DNA of 64,000 nucleotides from an uncultured Chloroflexota bacterium. Lineage in GTDB: Bacteria > Chloroflexota > UBA11872. The notes beneath the pieces are model-generated. The model was not told the origin of the DNA, did no database searches, and saw nothing but the letters and a program-made list of their open reading frames with translations. A program made the translations under genes and the position numbers. Position 1 is the first letter of the stretch. The number at the start of each line of letters is the position of its first letter. This document shows, one piece after another, positions 33,974 through 42,910 of this stretch. The stretch covers positions 2,356,127 to 2,420,126 of the forward strand of contig OY282448.1 in assembly GCA_958296175.1 (NCBI GenBank), written 5' to 3'.

Positions 33974-35107
33974 GTGCGCGTGCAGACGCTCGACCTGACG
34001 AATTTCCGCAACTACCGCCGGCTGCGGTTGCGCCTCCCGGCGGGGCGCCTGGTGCTGATTGGCGGCAACGGGCAGGGCAAGACGAACCTGGTGGACGCCA
34101 TCCACATCCTGGCGTCGGGCCGCAGCCTGCGGCCGGGACCCGAAGCGGCCTGGGTCAGGTTCGACGCGCCCGCGTCGGAAGGGTTCGCGCGCATGCGGGC
34201 CGAGCTGGCCGGCACCGAGGGGCCTGCGGAGGTCGAAATGATCGTGGCGCGCGCGCGGCCCGAGGCGGGCGAGGCGTCCGGCGTGCGCCGCCGCGTGCGC
34301 ATCGGCGGCGCGCCCCGCCGCCTGGCCGACCTGCCCGGCCGCCTGCTGGCCATCGGGTTTGCGCCGGCCGACCTCGGCGTCTGGACCGGCCCGCCGGCGG
34401 GCCGGCGGCGCTGGCTGGACCTGGCGGTTGCGCAGCTCGACCGCGCCTACACGGCCGCGCTGGAAACCTACGAGGCGGTGCTCACGCGCCGCAACGCGCT
34501 GCTGCGCCGGCTGCAAGGCGGCGTGGGACGGCCCAGCGAGCTGGGATTTTGGGACGAAAAGCTGACGGAGCCGGCGCTGGCCATCACCGCGGCGCGGGCC
34601 GACTACCTGGCGCGCGCGCAGGCGCCGCTGCGCGCCGGGTTCCAGGCCATGCAGGGCGGCGCGCGCTTCGACCTGGACTACTGCCCCGCCGCCGCCCAGC
34701 CAACCGCCGCGGCGCTGCTGGCGGCGCTGCGCCAGCGGCGCGACCGCGACGTGCAGCGCGGCGCGTCGGGGCTGGGGCCGCACCGCGACGACCTGGCGCC
34801 GCTGATCGACGGGCGGCCGCTGGCGCACGTCGGCTCCCGCGGCCAACTGCGCATGGCGGCGCTGGCGCTCAAACTGGGGCAATATCAGCTTGCGCTGGAG
34901 GCCTTGGGCGAACGGGCCGTGTTGCTGCTGGACGACGTGGCCGCCGAGTTGGACGCGCAGAGGCGCCGACTGTTGATCGACCAGTTGCCGCCCCAAGCGC
35001 AGACGATTGTGACGGCGGCCGACGCCAGTCTGCTGGATGACTCGGCGCTGGCCGCAGCGCCCAGGTTCCACGTGGCGGACGGCCGCATCGAACCCGCCGA
35101 TGCGTGA
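33974..35107 (+). CDS. recF: DNA replication/repair protein RecF
   Basis: 377 residues. The N-terminal 'LDLTNFRNYRRLRL' and Walker A GGNGQGKTN are typical. 'GLGPHRDDLAPLIDG' and the signature 'GSRGQLRMAALALKL' follow, then the Walker B 'AVLLLDDVAAELD'. RecF loads RecA at single-strand gaps together with RecO and RecR. GTG 33974 is preceded by GTAGGGA. dnaA, dnaN and gyrB are not in the window, so the usual origin cluster is broken up. Confidence 0.94.
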   Translation: MRVQTLDLTNFRNYRRLRLRLPAGRLVLIGGNGQGKTNLVDAIHILASGRSLRPGPEAAWVRFDAPASEGFARMRAELAGTEGPAEVEMIVARARPEAGEASGVRRRVRIGGAPRRLADLPGRLLAIGFAPADLGVWTGPPAGRRRWLDLAVAQLDRAYTAALETYEAVLTRRNALLRRLQGGVGRPSELGFWDEKLTEPALAITAARADYLARAQAPLRAGFQAMQGGARFDLDYCPAAAQPTAAALLAALRQRRDRDVQRGASGLGPHRDDLAPLIDGRPLAHVGSRGQLRMAALALKLGQYQLALEALGERAVLLLDDVAAELDAQRRRLLIDQLPPQAQTIVTAADASLLDDSALAAAPRFHVADGRIEPADA

Positions 35108-35426
35108 GCCGCGCGGCATTCGCGACGTCGTGCGGCGGCTGGCCGACCGCGCCGACCTGCGCTACGGCGCGCGGCGCGTGACGGCGGCGGACGCCCTGGC
35201 CGCCGCCCTGGCCGAGGTTCTGGGCGCCGAGCGGGCCGCGGGCTGCCGCGTGGGTGCGATGATTGGCGCGGAGGCGCGCATCGAATGCCGCGAGAACGCC
35301 ACGGCCCAGCGCGTGCGGTTCCAGACGCCCCAGATTCTGGCGGCCGTGCAGGCCAGGCTGGACGCCGACGACGTGACGGCGCTGCGCGTGTCGGTGGCGA
35401 CGGAAAGCTGGCCGGCGCACGAATGA
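35100..35426 (+). CDS. DUF721 protein (DciA-like), coupled to recF
   Basis: 108 residues. It starts inside the end of recF (8-nt overlap). The position right after recF, the length, and the beta-rich C-terminal half ('ARIECRENATAQRVRFQTPQIL') fit the DUF721 family, which includes the helicase loader DciA. Recognition rests on position as well as sequence. It is rich in Ala and Arg in the N-terminal helix. Confidence 0.65.
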   Translation: MREPRGIRDVVRRLADRADLRYGARRVTAADALAAALAEVLGAERAAGCRVGAMIGAEARIECRENATAQRVRFQTPQILAAVQARLDADDVTALRVSVATESWPAHE

Positions 35427-35467
35427 GCCGCCGCCAGCCCGCATCGGTCGGCGGCAGGCCGTAGCCA

Positions 35468-37807
35468 ATGCCAATCGTCGTCCCAATCATCTTCGTTGCC
35501 GCGCTCCTCGCGGCCTTCATGGGCACCGGCAGGCATGGACTTCGGCAGAGCTTTGTCTACGCCACGGTCGTCTACACCCTGGGCGTCGTGCTGACCAACG
35601 AGCTGCTTTCGATCTGGCGTCTGCTGAGATTCGAGGTGCTGCTTGGCGTCTGGACGGGTCTCACGGTCCTTGCCGCTTTGTATCTCAGGTTGCAAGGCGG
35701 CGGGCAGCAAATCCGCCAGGCTCTGGGAACGGCCAGAAAACGGTTTCTGGAATCGCGCGTCGAGTTGTTGGGCCTGGGCCTGGCGCTGGCAACCGTCCTG
35801 CTGATTGCGGTGGTCGCGCCGCCCAACAATTGGGACTCGATGGTGTATCACATGTCTCGGGTGGCGCGGTGGGTGCAGGAGGGGAGTATCGAGTTCTTTA
35901 CGGCCATACACCGACAGAACTATTCCGCGCCGTTGGCCGAGTGGAACATCTTCCACTTGCAGGTCCTCTCCGGCGGCGATCGTTTCGCCAATACCGTCCA
36001 ATGGATGGCACTCGTCGGCTGCGGCGTCGTCTCGAGCCTGACCGCCCGCGAGCTCGGGCAGTCCTTTCGAGTCCAGGTGCTGGCGGCCATCGCCGCGGTT
36101 ACGCTGCCGATGGGACTGCTGCAAGCGTCCAGCACGCAGAACGACCTCTTCGCGGCGTTCTGGCTCGCGGCTTTTGCGCTGCTGGCGATCCAGTATCTGC
36201 ACGAGCCTTCGCTCGGCCGCCTCGCATTCTGCGGCTGTGCGCTCGGCTTCGCCCTGCTGTCCAAAGGGACGGCCTACGTCGCCGCCCCGCCGCTCGCCGC
36301 CATGCTGCTCCTGTATGGAAGCGTCAAATTACGCGGGAGCGGCTATCGGCCGCAAATGAAGCTGGCGGGTGCGGCGGCGGCGGTTCTGGCGGTGGCGCTG
36401 TTGCTGAACGGCGGGCATTACGCGCGCACCGCCAGCCTGCATGGGTTCCCACTGTACGTCGGCGTGACAGCCCCCCACCACACAGAAGAGCACGTACGCA
36501 ACGAGCGCGTGAACCTCATCGTCACGTCGGCGAACCTGATCCGGGGCGCCGCGCTGCACGTGCGCATTCCAAACCGCAAGGTGCAGGACATCGCGATGCG
36601 AGCCTTGCGGCGCGTCGTTGGGGAGATAGACGACATCGGCGGCGCGTCCGATGGCCACCGGCTCTTCGACCCCTCTTATTTTCGGATTCAGGAAGACAAT
36701 ACGGGAAACCCGCTGCACTTTGTGTTCCTGTCCGCCAGTCTGGTCGGGGTCGCGGCGTTCAGAAAGCGTCTGGGGCTCGGCGGTCTGACCGCCTGGCTCA
36801 TGAGTGCCGTCGTGCTTGGCGTCATCAGCTATTCGGCGTTGCTGGCGTGGAATTTTTGGACCGTGCGCCATCACATCAGCTTCTTCATGCTGGGCGCGCC
36901 CGTCACGGCCGTATTTACGGCGCGCCTGGCGCTGGCGGCGGGAGCGCGCGCGGACGTGACGTCCGGCCGGTGTTTCGGCCGCCAACGGAAGATTGTATTG
37001 CGCTGGGCCGCGGCGCATGGAGTCCGCGCCGCGGCGTGGACGTTCCTGCTCCTAAGCGTTCCCTGGCTGCTCTTCAATGAGACTCGGCAAATATATGAGA
37101 CCGACAGCGGCCCTGGCATACAGACGCGCGATGGGTCTATCTTTACCATGGATCGAACCGAGATGTATTTCAATGTCCGCCCCCATTCCTTGCAGCCCTA
37201 TGTCGAAGCCGTCGACTATCTGGCGCAATTCGATCCAAAGGAGATTGGCCTACACATCGGCGGAAATGTCTACGAGTATCCGCTATGGGTCTTGCTGAAA
37301 GAAAGGACGACGGATATGCCGAGGTTGCGTCACATAGGGATTAGAAATACGTCGAGGATCCTTGCGGACCGCAATTTTGCGCCACAGTACATCATCTCCT
37401 CGTACCGACAATTTTCGACGTTCGAAGGCGAATCATGGCAACCCGTCCGTGTTTTTGGGGAGCTCGCAGTCTTGAAAAAGTCCGAGCAACCGGCTGCGCA
37501 CGGCCGTCACGCCGGCGCAATCATCAGCATCGGCGCTCCGGTGGTGGGCCAGCCATTCCGCGTTAAGCTTCCATATTCACGCAGCGGCTCTGACCCGCAG
37601 CAGACAGACTGGCGATGGGAGCGCAGCGGCGGCGCGGAGAGTGAGGCATGGACCGCGATAGCCAAGAACGACGGCCGTTCCAATCGATATACGCCCACGG
37701 ACGACGACGTCGGGCGCCGACTGCGGGCGTACACGTTCTATAAAGACGTCGAGGGGCGCTGGATCAAAACGATAACCGACGCCTCCGAACCTGTGCTGGC
37801 GCGATGA
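35468..37807 (+). CDS. Large membrane protein, GT39/PMT-like glycosyltransferase with C-terminal Ig-like domain
   Basis: 779 residues: about 11-12 membrane helices over residues 1-540, a periplasmic region, then a ~90-residue C-terminal domain. An acidic loop after the first helices ('PPNNWDSMVYHMSRV') resembles the catalytic Asp loop of lipid-dependent GT-C transferases. The C-terminal part ('WRWERSGG...YTPTDDDVGRRLRAY') looks like an Ig-like adhesion domain. It would glycosylate exported substrates using a lipid-linked sugar. Its DNA is less GC-rich than flanking genes, so recent transfer is possible. Confidence 0.65.
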   Translation: MPIVVPIIFVAALLAAFMGTGRHGLRQSFVYATVVYTLGVVLTNELLSIWRLLRFEVLLGVWTGLTVLAALYLRLQGGGQQIRQALGTARKRFLESRVELLGLGLALATVLLIAVVAPPNNWDSMVYHMSRVARWVQEGSIEFFTAIHRQNYSAPLAEWNIFHLQVLSGGDRFANTVQWMALVGCGVVSSLTARELGQSFRVQVLAAIAAVTLPMGLLQASSTQNDLFAAFWLAAFALLAIQYLHEPSLGRLAFCGCALGFALLSKGTAYVAAPPLAAMLLLYGSVKLRGSGYRPQMKLAGAAAAVLAVALLLNGGHYARTASLHGFPLYVGVTAPHHTEEHVRNERVNLIVTSANLIRGAALHVRIPNRKVQDIAMRALRRVVGEIDDIGGASDGHRLFDPSYFRIQEDNTGNPLHFVFLSASLVGVAAFRKRLGLGGLTAWLMSAVVLGVISYSALLAWNFWTVRHHISFFMLGAPVTAVFTARLALAAGARADVTSGRCFGRQRKIVLRWAAAHGVRAAAWTFLLLSVPWLLFNETRQIYETDSGPGIQTRDGSIFTMDRTEMYFNVRPHSLQPYVEAVDYLAQFDPKEIGLHIGGNVYEYPLWVLLKERTTDMPRLRHIGIRNTSRILADRNFAPQYIISSYRQFSTFEGESWQPVRVFGELAVLKKSEQPAAHGRHAGAIISIGAPVVGQPFRVKLPYSRSGSDPQQTDWRWERSGGAESEAWTAIAKNDGRSNRYTPTDDDVGRRLRAYTFYKDVEGRWIKTITDASEPVLAR

Positions 37808-38022
37808 AGGCTGCGAACGTATTCTCTGGCACATATTGCTGCGGATTATCTGGAGCCGCGTCGACGGATTCGCCGCCGCCGTTGCCGCGCTGAGCGCTGC
37901 TGGACGGCGGGCCGTCGGCGCCCGGGAGCGGCTGGCGCCGCCCGCCGCAGGCGGACGCCGCTGGTTCGCGGCGCACCGATACGCAGGTAGAATCCGCGGC
38001 GTGCTTTCACCGGTGCGGACGC

Positions 38023-39405
38023 ATGGAATACACCGCCAGCCTGGACGTTATTGCGCAGCCGGACGTGTTGGTCGTAGGCGCGGGGTGCGCCGGGACGGTT
38101 GCCGCCATTGCGGCCGCCCGCGCTGGGGCGTCGACCATGGTGGTGGAACGCGGCGGATTCGCCGGGGGCTACATCACCGGCGTGGTGGGCGCGTCGCTGG
38201 ACGGCTTCGTCGACCTGCGCTCCGGGCTGCCGGTGGTCGGCGGCGTCGTCTTCGACCTGGCGCGCGCCGCGGCGACGACTGACGCGACCGGCGACCTAGC
38301 CTCCACACGATTCAGGTTCAACGCCGAAGTGGGGCAGTCGCTGTCCAACCTCGACCGCGCCGTCATCCACTTTGACGTCGAGCGCTTCAAGCTGGAAGCC
38401 GACCGCCTGATGCAGGAGGCCGGCGTGCGCGTGCTCTATCACTCAATGGTGGCCGACGCCATCCGCGAAGGCGACCGCGTGACCGGCGTCGTGACGGCCA
38501 ACAAGGGCGGCCTGGGCGTCGTGCGCCCCCGCTGCGTGGTGGACGCCAGCGGCGACGCCGACGCGGCGGCCTTCGCCGGCGCGCCGTTCGACCAGGACCT
38601 GGACGCGCAACAGCCCATGAGCCTGCACTTCCGCGTGGCCGGGTTCGACGCCACGCCGCAGGTGCGCGCCCAGTGCGGGGCCGTGCTGCGGCAGGCGCTG
38701 GCGGACGGGCAGTTGCGGCTCTACGGCGGCCCCTGGATGGCGCCCTACGCCGAGCGCGACTACTACTTCAACGCCACCCGCTTCGCCGGCAACGGCGTCG
38801 ACCCCAACGACCTGACGGCGGCGGAAATCCAGGGCCGCAAGGACGCGCGGCTGATGTTCGACCTGTTCAAGGAACACGTCCCGGCGTTCGAAGACGCCTA
38901 CCTGGTCACCACGGGCCCGGTCGTGGGCGTGCGCGAGACGCGGCGCATCCGCGGCGACCGCACCTTGACGCTGGACGACATTCGCCGCTCGACCGCCTAC
39001 GAGGACGCCGTGTGCCTGGGCGCCTGGTGGGTCGACCGCCACCCGGTGAACGCGTCCGGCTATCACGAACACGTCATCACGCGGCCCTACGACATTTCGT
39101 ACGGCACGCTGGTGCCCCAGGGGCTGTCGAACGTCTGGGTGGCGGGCCGCTGCCACTCCGCCGCGTCGGCGGCGCTGGCGTCGAGCCGCGTGACCGTGAC
39201 CTGCATGGGCATGGGCCAAGCGGCCGGCACGGCCGCGGCGCTGGCCGCGCGGCGGCGGCAAGACAGTCGGGAACTTGACATAACTGATTTGCAAGGCCAC
39301 CTGCACCGCAACGGCGCCATCGTGGGTGCGCGCGCCGACGACGTTCGCGCCGTCGGCGACGCCATGACCCCCGACCAAATGCCCACCGCCGCCGCCAGCC
39401 GCTAG
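38023..39405 (+). CDS. FAD-dependent oxidoreductase (FAD_oxidored family)
   Basis: 460 residues. The N-terminal FAD site 'VLVVGAGCAGTVAAIAAARAG' (split here as GAGCAG at 17-22) is followed by 'VERGGFAGGYITG', typical of the FAD-dependent family related to dihydrolipoamide-like and thiazole proteins. 'CVVDASGDADAAAFAGAP' and 'NVWVAGRCHSAASAALAS' (second FAD contact) are also diagnostic. Substrates in this family are mostly unknown; many members sit near sugar catabolic genes, as here. It starts at ATG 38023. Confidence 0.85.
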   Translation: MEYTASLDVIAQPDVLVVGAGCAGTVAAIAAARAGASTMVVERGGFAGGYITGVVGASLDGFVDLRSGLPVVGGVVFDLARAAATTDATGDLASTRFRFNAEVGQSLSNLDRAVIHFDVERFKLEADRLMQEAGVRVLYHSMVADAIREGDRVTGVVTANKGGLGVVRPRCVVDASGDADAAAFAGAPFDQDLDAQQPMSLHFRVAGFDATPQVRAQCGAVLRQALADGQLRLYGGPWMAPYAERDYYFNATRFAGNGVDPNDLTAAEIQGRKDARLMFDLFKEHVPAFEDAYLVTTGPVVGVRETRRIRGDRTLTLDDIRRSTAYEDAVCLGAWWVDRHPVNASGYHEHVITRPYDISYGTLVPQGLSNVWVAGRCHSAASAALASSRVTVTCMGMGQAAGTAAALAARRRQDSRELDITDLQGHLHRNGAIVGARADDVRAVGDAMTPDQMPTAAASR

Positions 39406-39459
39406 CCGCGGCAGCCTCTCTGGCCGCGAGCCATTGGCTCCCGGCCGGCGCCCTCCGTC

Positions 39460-40353
39460 TTAGTACGGCGCTCCCGCCGCCATGGCCGGCCGCGGCTTGC
39501 CCGCGGCGTCCAGCATCGCCAGCACGGCGTCGCGCGCCTCACGGAACAGGTCGAACTTGTCCCGGCCCTTGCCGTAGGCCGAGTTGTGCAGATGCGGTTC
39601 CAGCGCCAGGTCCTCGATCGCGGCGGGGTCGGCGGCGGCGATGATCTGGCGCAGCTGGCCGTCGCCCTGGCCCACCGGCACGATGGTCGTCGAGGCAGCC
39701 GCGTAGTCCTTGAGATGCAGCACGCGCACCCAGGGCTCGACCTGCGGCCAGACCTCGTCGTAGGGGCGCGCGCCGGCCACCACGCATGCGTGGGCGTCAA
39801 ACGCCAGCGCCACGCGGCCCGGCGCGTAGTCGCCCAGCAGCGCCGCGGTCGAGGGGCCGTCGGACGCATACATGCGGTAGTTGTTCTCCAGCAGCGGCAC
39901 GGCGCCGCAGCCCGACTGCTCGATAGCGGTGACCAGGCGCTCGAACGCCCGGTGAATGGCGTCGCGGTCTTCGCCGGCGCTGGCGCCGGCGCGCGGCGCG
40001 AAGGAGAAGACGCGGATGAACCGCGCCCCCAGCGCCTTCGCGGCGGCAATGGAGCCTTGCAGTTGCCGCTCCACCAACGCGGAATCGGTGTCCACGGGGT
40101 ACTTGCCAACGGGCGGCGTCACGCAGTAGCCGCGCACGCCGGCGGCGTCCATCCGCCGTTGCAGCTCGGCCAGCTCGTCAGCGCCGAGTTGGTCGATCGA
40201 GCGCGCGGGCGCGTCGGGCGACAGCTGCAGCTTGGTCAGGTTGGCCCGGGCCACGCCCAGCTCCCGCAGCCTGGCCAGTTGTTCGTCGATGGGCTCGGCG
40301 ATCTCGCCGCTCATGCCCGACATGCCCCAGCGCATCGGCGTTGCTCCCGTCAT
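39460..40353 (-). CDS. Sugar phosphate isomerase/epimerase (xylose isomerase-like TIM barrel)
   Basis: 297 residues. Metal-ligand strand ends are visible: 'PLLENNYRMY' (Glu), 'LAFDAHACVV' (Asp, His), 'VRVLHLKDYA' (His-Lys-Asp) and 'EDLALEPHLHN' (Glu), as in the IolE/IolI/tagatose epimerase class. It overlaps the upstream propeller gene by 4 nt (ATGA), so both belong to one transcript. A role in uronate or inositol breakdown is plausible from the neighbour. Confidence 0.82.
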   Translation of the reverse strand: MTGATPMRWGMSGMSGEIAEPIDEQLARLRELGVARANLTKLQLSPDAPARSIDQLGADELAELQRRMDAAGVRGYCVTPPVGKYPVDTDSALVERQLQGSIAAAKALGARFIRVFSFAPRAGASAGEDRDAIHRAFERLVTAIEQSGCGAVPLLENNYRMYASDGPSTAALLGDYAPGRVALAFDAHACVVAGARPYDEVWPQVEPWVRVLHLKDYAAASTTIVPVGQGDGQLRQIIAAADPAAIEDLALEPHLHNSAYGKGRDKFDLFREARDAVLAMLDAAGKPRPAMAAGAPY

Positions 40354-41552
40354 TGCGCGGCGGCGCGGCCCCCGATTGGAACCGCGCGGCCGGCGTGCAA
40401 GGCAGATCTGACGTCGACTACGTATATCTGCCGCGTCCCCTCGTGCGCCGAGTCTACGCAGAGAGCCGACCCGCTGCGATTCCAGCGCGGGTGCAGGTCC
40501 ACGCGCAGCGGGCCGTCGAACCTGGCCGGCGCATGGAAGGCGGCCAGGTCGACGCGCAGACCGTCGGCGGCCCGCACGATCATCAGCCGCCGCAGGCCCT
40601 GCGCGTCCGGGTAGGTGTCGCACGCGACCCACGCGCGGTCGGGCGAAAACGAACAGTGGCCGTCTTCGGTCAACGTCTCGCCCGCGAACTGTATCGGCGC
40701 GGCGCCGCCGCCGAGCAGCCAGAAAGCGTTGGCCGCCACCGGTGCGCCGCCCCAGACCAGCAGCTCGTCGGCGCTGCGCCAGTCGTAATGCGACACGTGC
40801 CGCGCGCGCCAGGCGACCCGCGCATCCGAGCCGTCGGGATTTGCGGTGACGAGCCGCGTGCGCCGCCCGCCGCGCGCCGGCGCCCACCGATGCAGCACCG
40901 CCAGGCGCGAGCCGTCGGGGGCGATCTGGGCGTGGTTGAGCCACTGCGTGCAGCCGGCCAGCGAGGGGTCGGGATCGAGCGACGCAATCTCCGCCAGCGA
41001 GAGCGCCAGCCGCGCCCGCCCGCGGCGCACGTCGATCATCCATACCCCGTCGTGCGTCGGGGCGTCGTCGCCGCACCACGGGTCGCGCCCGCCGGCATAG
41101 CCGTACCCCGGCCGCTGCACGGCCAGCCGGGCGAAGTTAAGGCCAACGGCGTAGCGGCCCTGAGGATCGAGCGCGTAGACCGCGCGCTCCAGCTCGCGCG
41201 TGCGGTCCGAATCGAGGTCGTGCACCACGCCCACGAAGTCGTAGCCGCGCCGCGCGTTGTACACGACCGTGTTTCCGGCGCCCGGCAGCCATTGCAGCAT
41301 CGTCCCCTGCTGCCAGCACCAGGCCGACGTGCGGGCAAAGGTCCGGAACGGGGCGCCGCCGCTGGGGTCGATGAGGCCAAGCTCGACGACGTCGTCCGGG
41401 CGCGGCTGCCGGTCCTCGAAGGCCGCCCGCATTCCCAGCAGGGCCGCGCCGTCGGGCGACCACGGCGTCTTGTCGTAATACCCAAAGAAATAGCACCCCG
41501 GCGGGTGCGTCACGCGCCGGATCGACACGTCGGCGGCGATGGCGTCTGGCAC
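40350..41552 (-). CDS. Beta-propeller protein, oligogalacturonate-lyase-like
   Basis: 400 residues with repeated propeller blades of the type 'SPDGAALLGMR', 'APDGSRLAVLHRW' and 'SPDRAWVACDTYPD'. The opening 'CYFFGYYDKTPWSPDG' and the mid-protein 'HVSHYDW' are reminiscent of PL22 oligogalacturonate lyases, in which His residues bind manganese. No signal peptide is seen, which fits a cytoplasmic enzyme acting on short uronides. It is coupled to the downstream epimerase. A WD40/TolB-like non-enzymatic propeller is the alternative. Confidence 0.6.
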   Translation of the reverse strand: MPDAIAADVSIRRVTHPPGCYFFGYYDKTPWSPDGAALLGMRAAFEDRQPRPDDVVELGLIDPSGGAPFRTFARTSAWCWQQGTMLQWLPGAGNTVVYNARRGYDFVGVVHDLDSDRTRELERAVYALDPQGRYAVGLNFARLAVQRPGYGYAGGRDPWCGDDAPTHDGVWMIDVRRGRARLALSLAEIASLDPDPSLAGCTQWLNHAQIAPDGSRLAVLHRWAPARGGRRTRLVTANPDGSDARVAWRARHVSHYDWRSADELLVWGGAPVAANAFWLLGGGAAPIQFAGETLTEDGHCSFSPDRAWVACDTYPDAQGLRRLMIVRAADGLRVDLAAFHAPARFDGPLRVDLHPRWNRSGSALCVDSAHEGTRQIYVVDVRSALHAGRAVPIGGRAAAQ

Positions 41553-41639
41553 GGGCCGAGTCTACGCCGCGCGGCGGCGCCCGGCGTTCGGTATCCTCGC
41601 CCGTCCATCCCCAACGGCCGAACGCGGCCGAGGTCCCGC

Positions 41640-42695
41640 GTGCATCACATCGCAGTTATTCCCGGCGACGGTACTGGACCCGAGGTCATTGCCGAGGCGC
41701 GCAAGGTGCTGGCGGCTGCCAGCGCCTCGCTCGGCTTTTCCTACGACCTGACCGAGTTCGACGTTGGCGGCGACCGCTACCTGCGCACCGGCGAGACGCT
41801 GCCCGACGCGGCGCTGGAGGAGCTGCGCGGGTTCGACGCCATTCTGCTGGGCGCCATCGGCCACCCGGACGTTGCGCCGGGCATCCTGGAGAAGGGCATT
41901 CTGCTCAAAGCCCGCTTCGAACTCGACCAGTACATCAATCTGCGCCCGGTCAAGCTCTATCCCAACGTCGACACGCCGCTGAAGGACAAGGGGCCGAACG
42001 AGATCGACTTCGTGGTGGTGCGCGAGAACACGGAGGGCATGTACACCGGCATGGGGGGCGTGCAATACGCCGGCACCGAGCACGAGGTCTCGACCCAGAT
42101 TCACTGCACCACCTACCGCGGCGCGGCGCGGGCCGTGCGCTACGCCTTCCAGCTCGCCCGCCGCCGCAACCAGCGGCGGCAGCTGCACCTGGTGGCCAAA
42201 ACCAACGTGCTGACCAACGTGGGCGGCACCTGGTGGCGGGCGTTCAACGAGATTGGCGGCGCCGAGTTCCCCGACGTCACGCGCGAATACGCGCACGTGG
42301 ACGCCGCCGCCATGTGGTTCGTCAAGAACCCCGAGTGGTTCGACGTGATCGTGACCGAAAACCTGTTCGGCGACATCATCACCGACATCGGCGCCATCAT
42401 TTCCGGCGGCCTGGGCATCTCGGCGGGCGGCAACATCAACCCCGACGGCGTGTCGATGTTCGAACCGATCGGCGGCTCGGCGCCCAAATACCAGGGGCAA
42501 GGGGTCATCAACCCGCTGGCAGCCATCAACGCGCTGCACATGCTGCTGGAGCACCTGGGGGAGCCCGAGGCCTCGGCGCGGGTCGAAGGCGCCATGACGG
42601 CGGCGCTGGAAAGCGGCCGCATCGAGTCCATGAGCGCCGGCCGCATGGGCATGAGCACGGCCGAGGTCGGGGATCTGGTGGCGTCGCTGGTCTAA
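41640..42695 (+). CDS. Isocitrate/isopropylmalate dehydrogenase family (LeuB-like)
   Basis: 351 residues. The fold is clear from 'IAVIPGDGTGPEV', 'YINLRPVKLYP', 'VVVRENTEGMYTGMGG' and the metal/substrate motif 'ENLFGDIITDIGAIISGGLG', then 'PIGGSAPKYQGQGVINPLAAI'. It is an NAD(P)-dependent beta-decarboxylating dehydrogenase. It looks closest to 3-isopropylmalate dehydrogenase, but tartrate or isocitrate specificity cannot be excluded from sequence alone. No leuA, leuC or leuD is adjacent. GTG 41640 is chosen because the family core begins there. Confidence 0.85.
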   Translation: MHHIAVIPGDGTGPEVIAEARKVLAAASASLGFSYDLTEFDVGGDRYLRTGETLPDAALEELRGFDAILLGAIGHPDVAPGILEKGILLKARFELDQYINLRPVKLYPNVDTPLKDKGPNEIDFVVVRENTEGMYTGMGGVQYAGTEHEVSTQIHCTTYRGAARAVRYAFQLARRRNQRRQLHLVAKTNVLTNVGGTWWRAFNEIGGAEFPDVTREYAHVDAAAMWFVKNPEWFDVIVTENLFGDIITDIGAIISGGLGISAGGNINPDGVSMFEPIGGSAPKYQGQGVINPLAAINALHMLLEHLGEPEASARVEGAMTAALESGRIESMSAGRMGMSTAEVGDLVASLV

Positions 42696-42759
42696 CCCCG
42701 CCGCGCCGCCCGCGCGCCCGACAGGAACCCGACGCGGCGCGCCCCGACCGCACCGCAGG

Positions 42760-42902
42760 AGTGCCGACCACTGGCGGGCGGAGGGGCCATAGCCTGGGCC
42801 GTGTATGACCGTTCGAACCAGCGGCCGCCCCCTGGCGGGCTGAGGGGCCTGCCAGCGCGTAGGAATGGCCGTACAGCGGCCGCCCCCTGGCGGGCGGAGG
42901 GG
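42760..42902. repeat. Three-copy 27-bp repeat, 61- and 55-bp steps (locus D)
   Basis: Copies lie at 42760-42786, 42821-42847 and 42876-42902. The last two are 'gcggccgccccctggcggg' followed by c(t/g)gagggg and differ at one base. The first is diverged in its left half. The array fills the space between the convergent dehydrogenase and aldolase genes. The 61-bp step matches the other loci. Confidence 0.82.
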
Positions 42903-42910
42903 CGCGCCTG

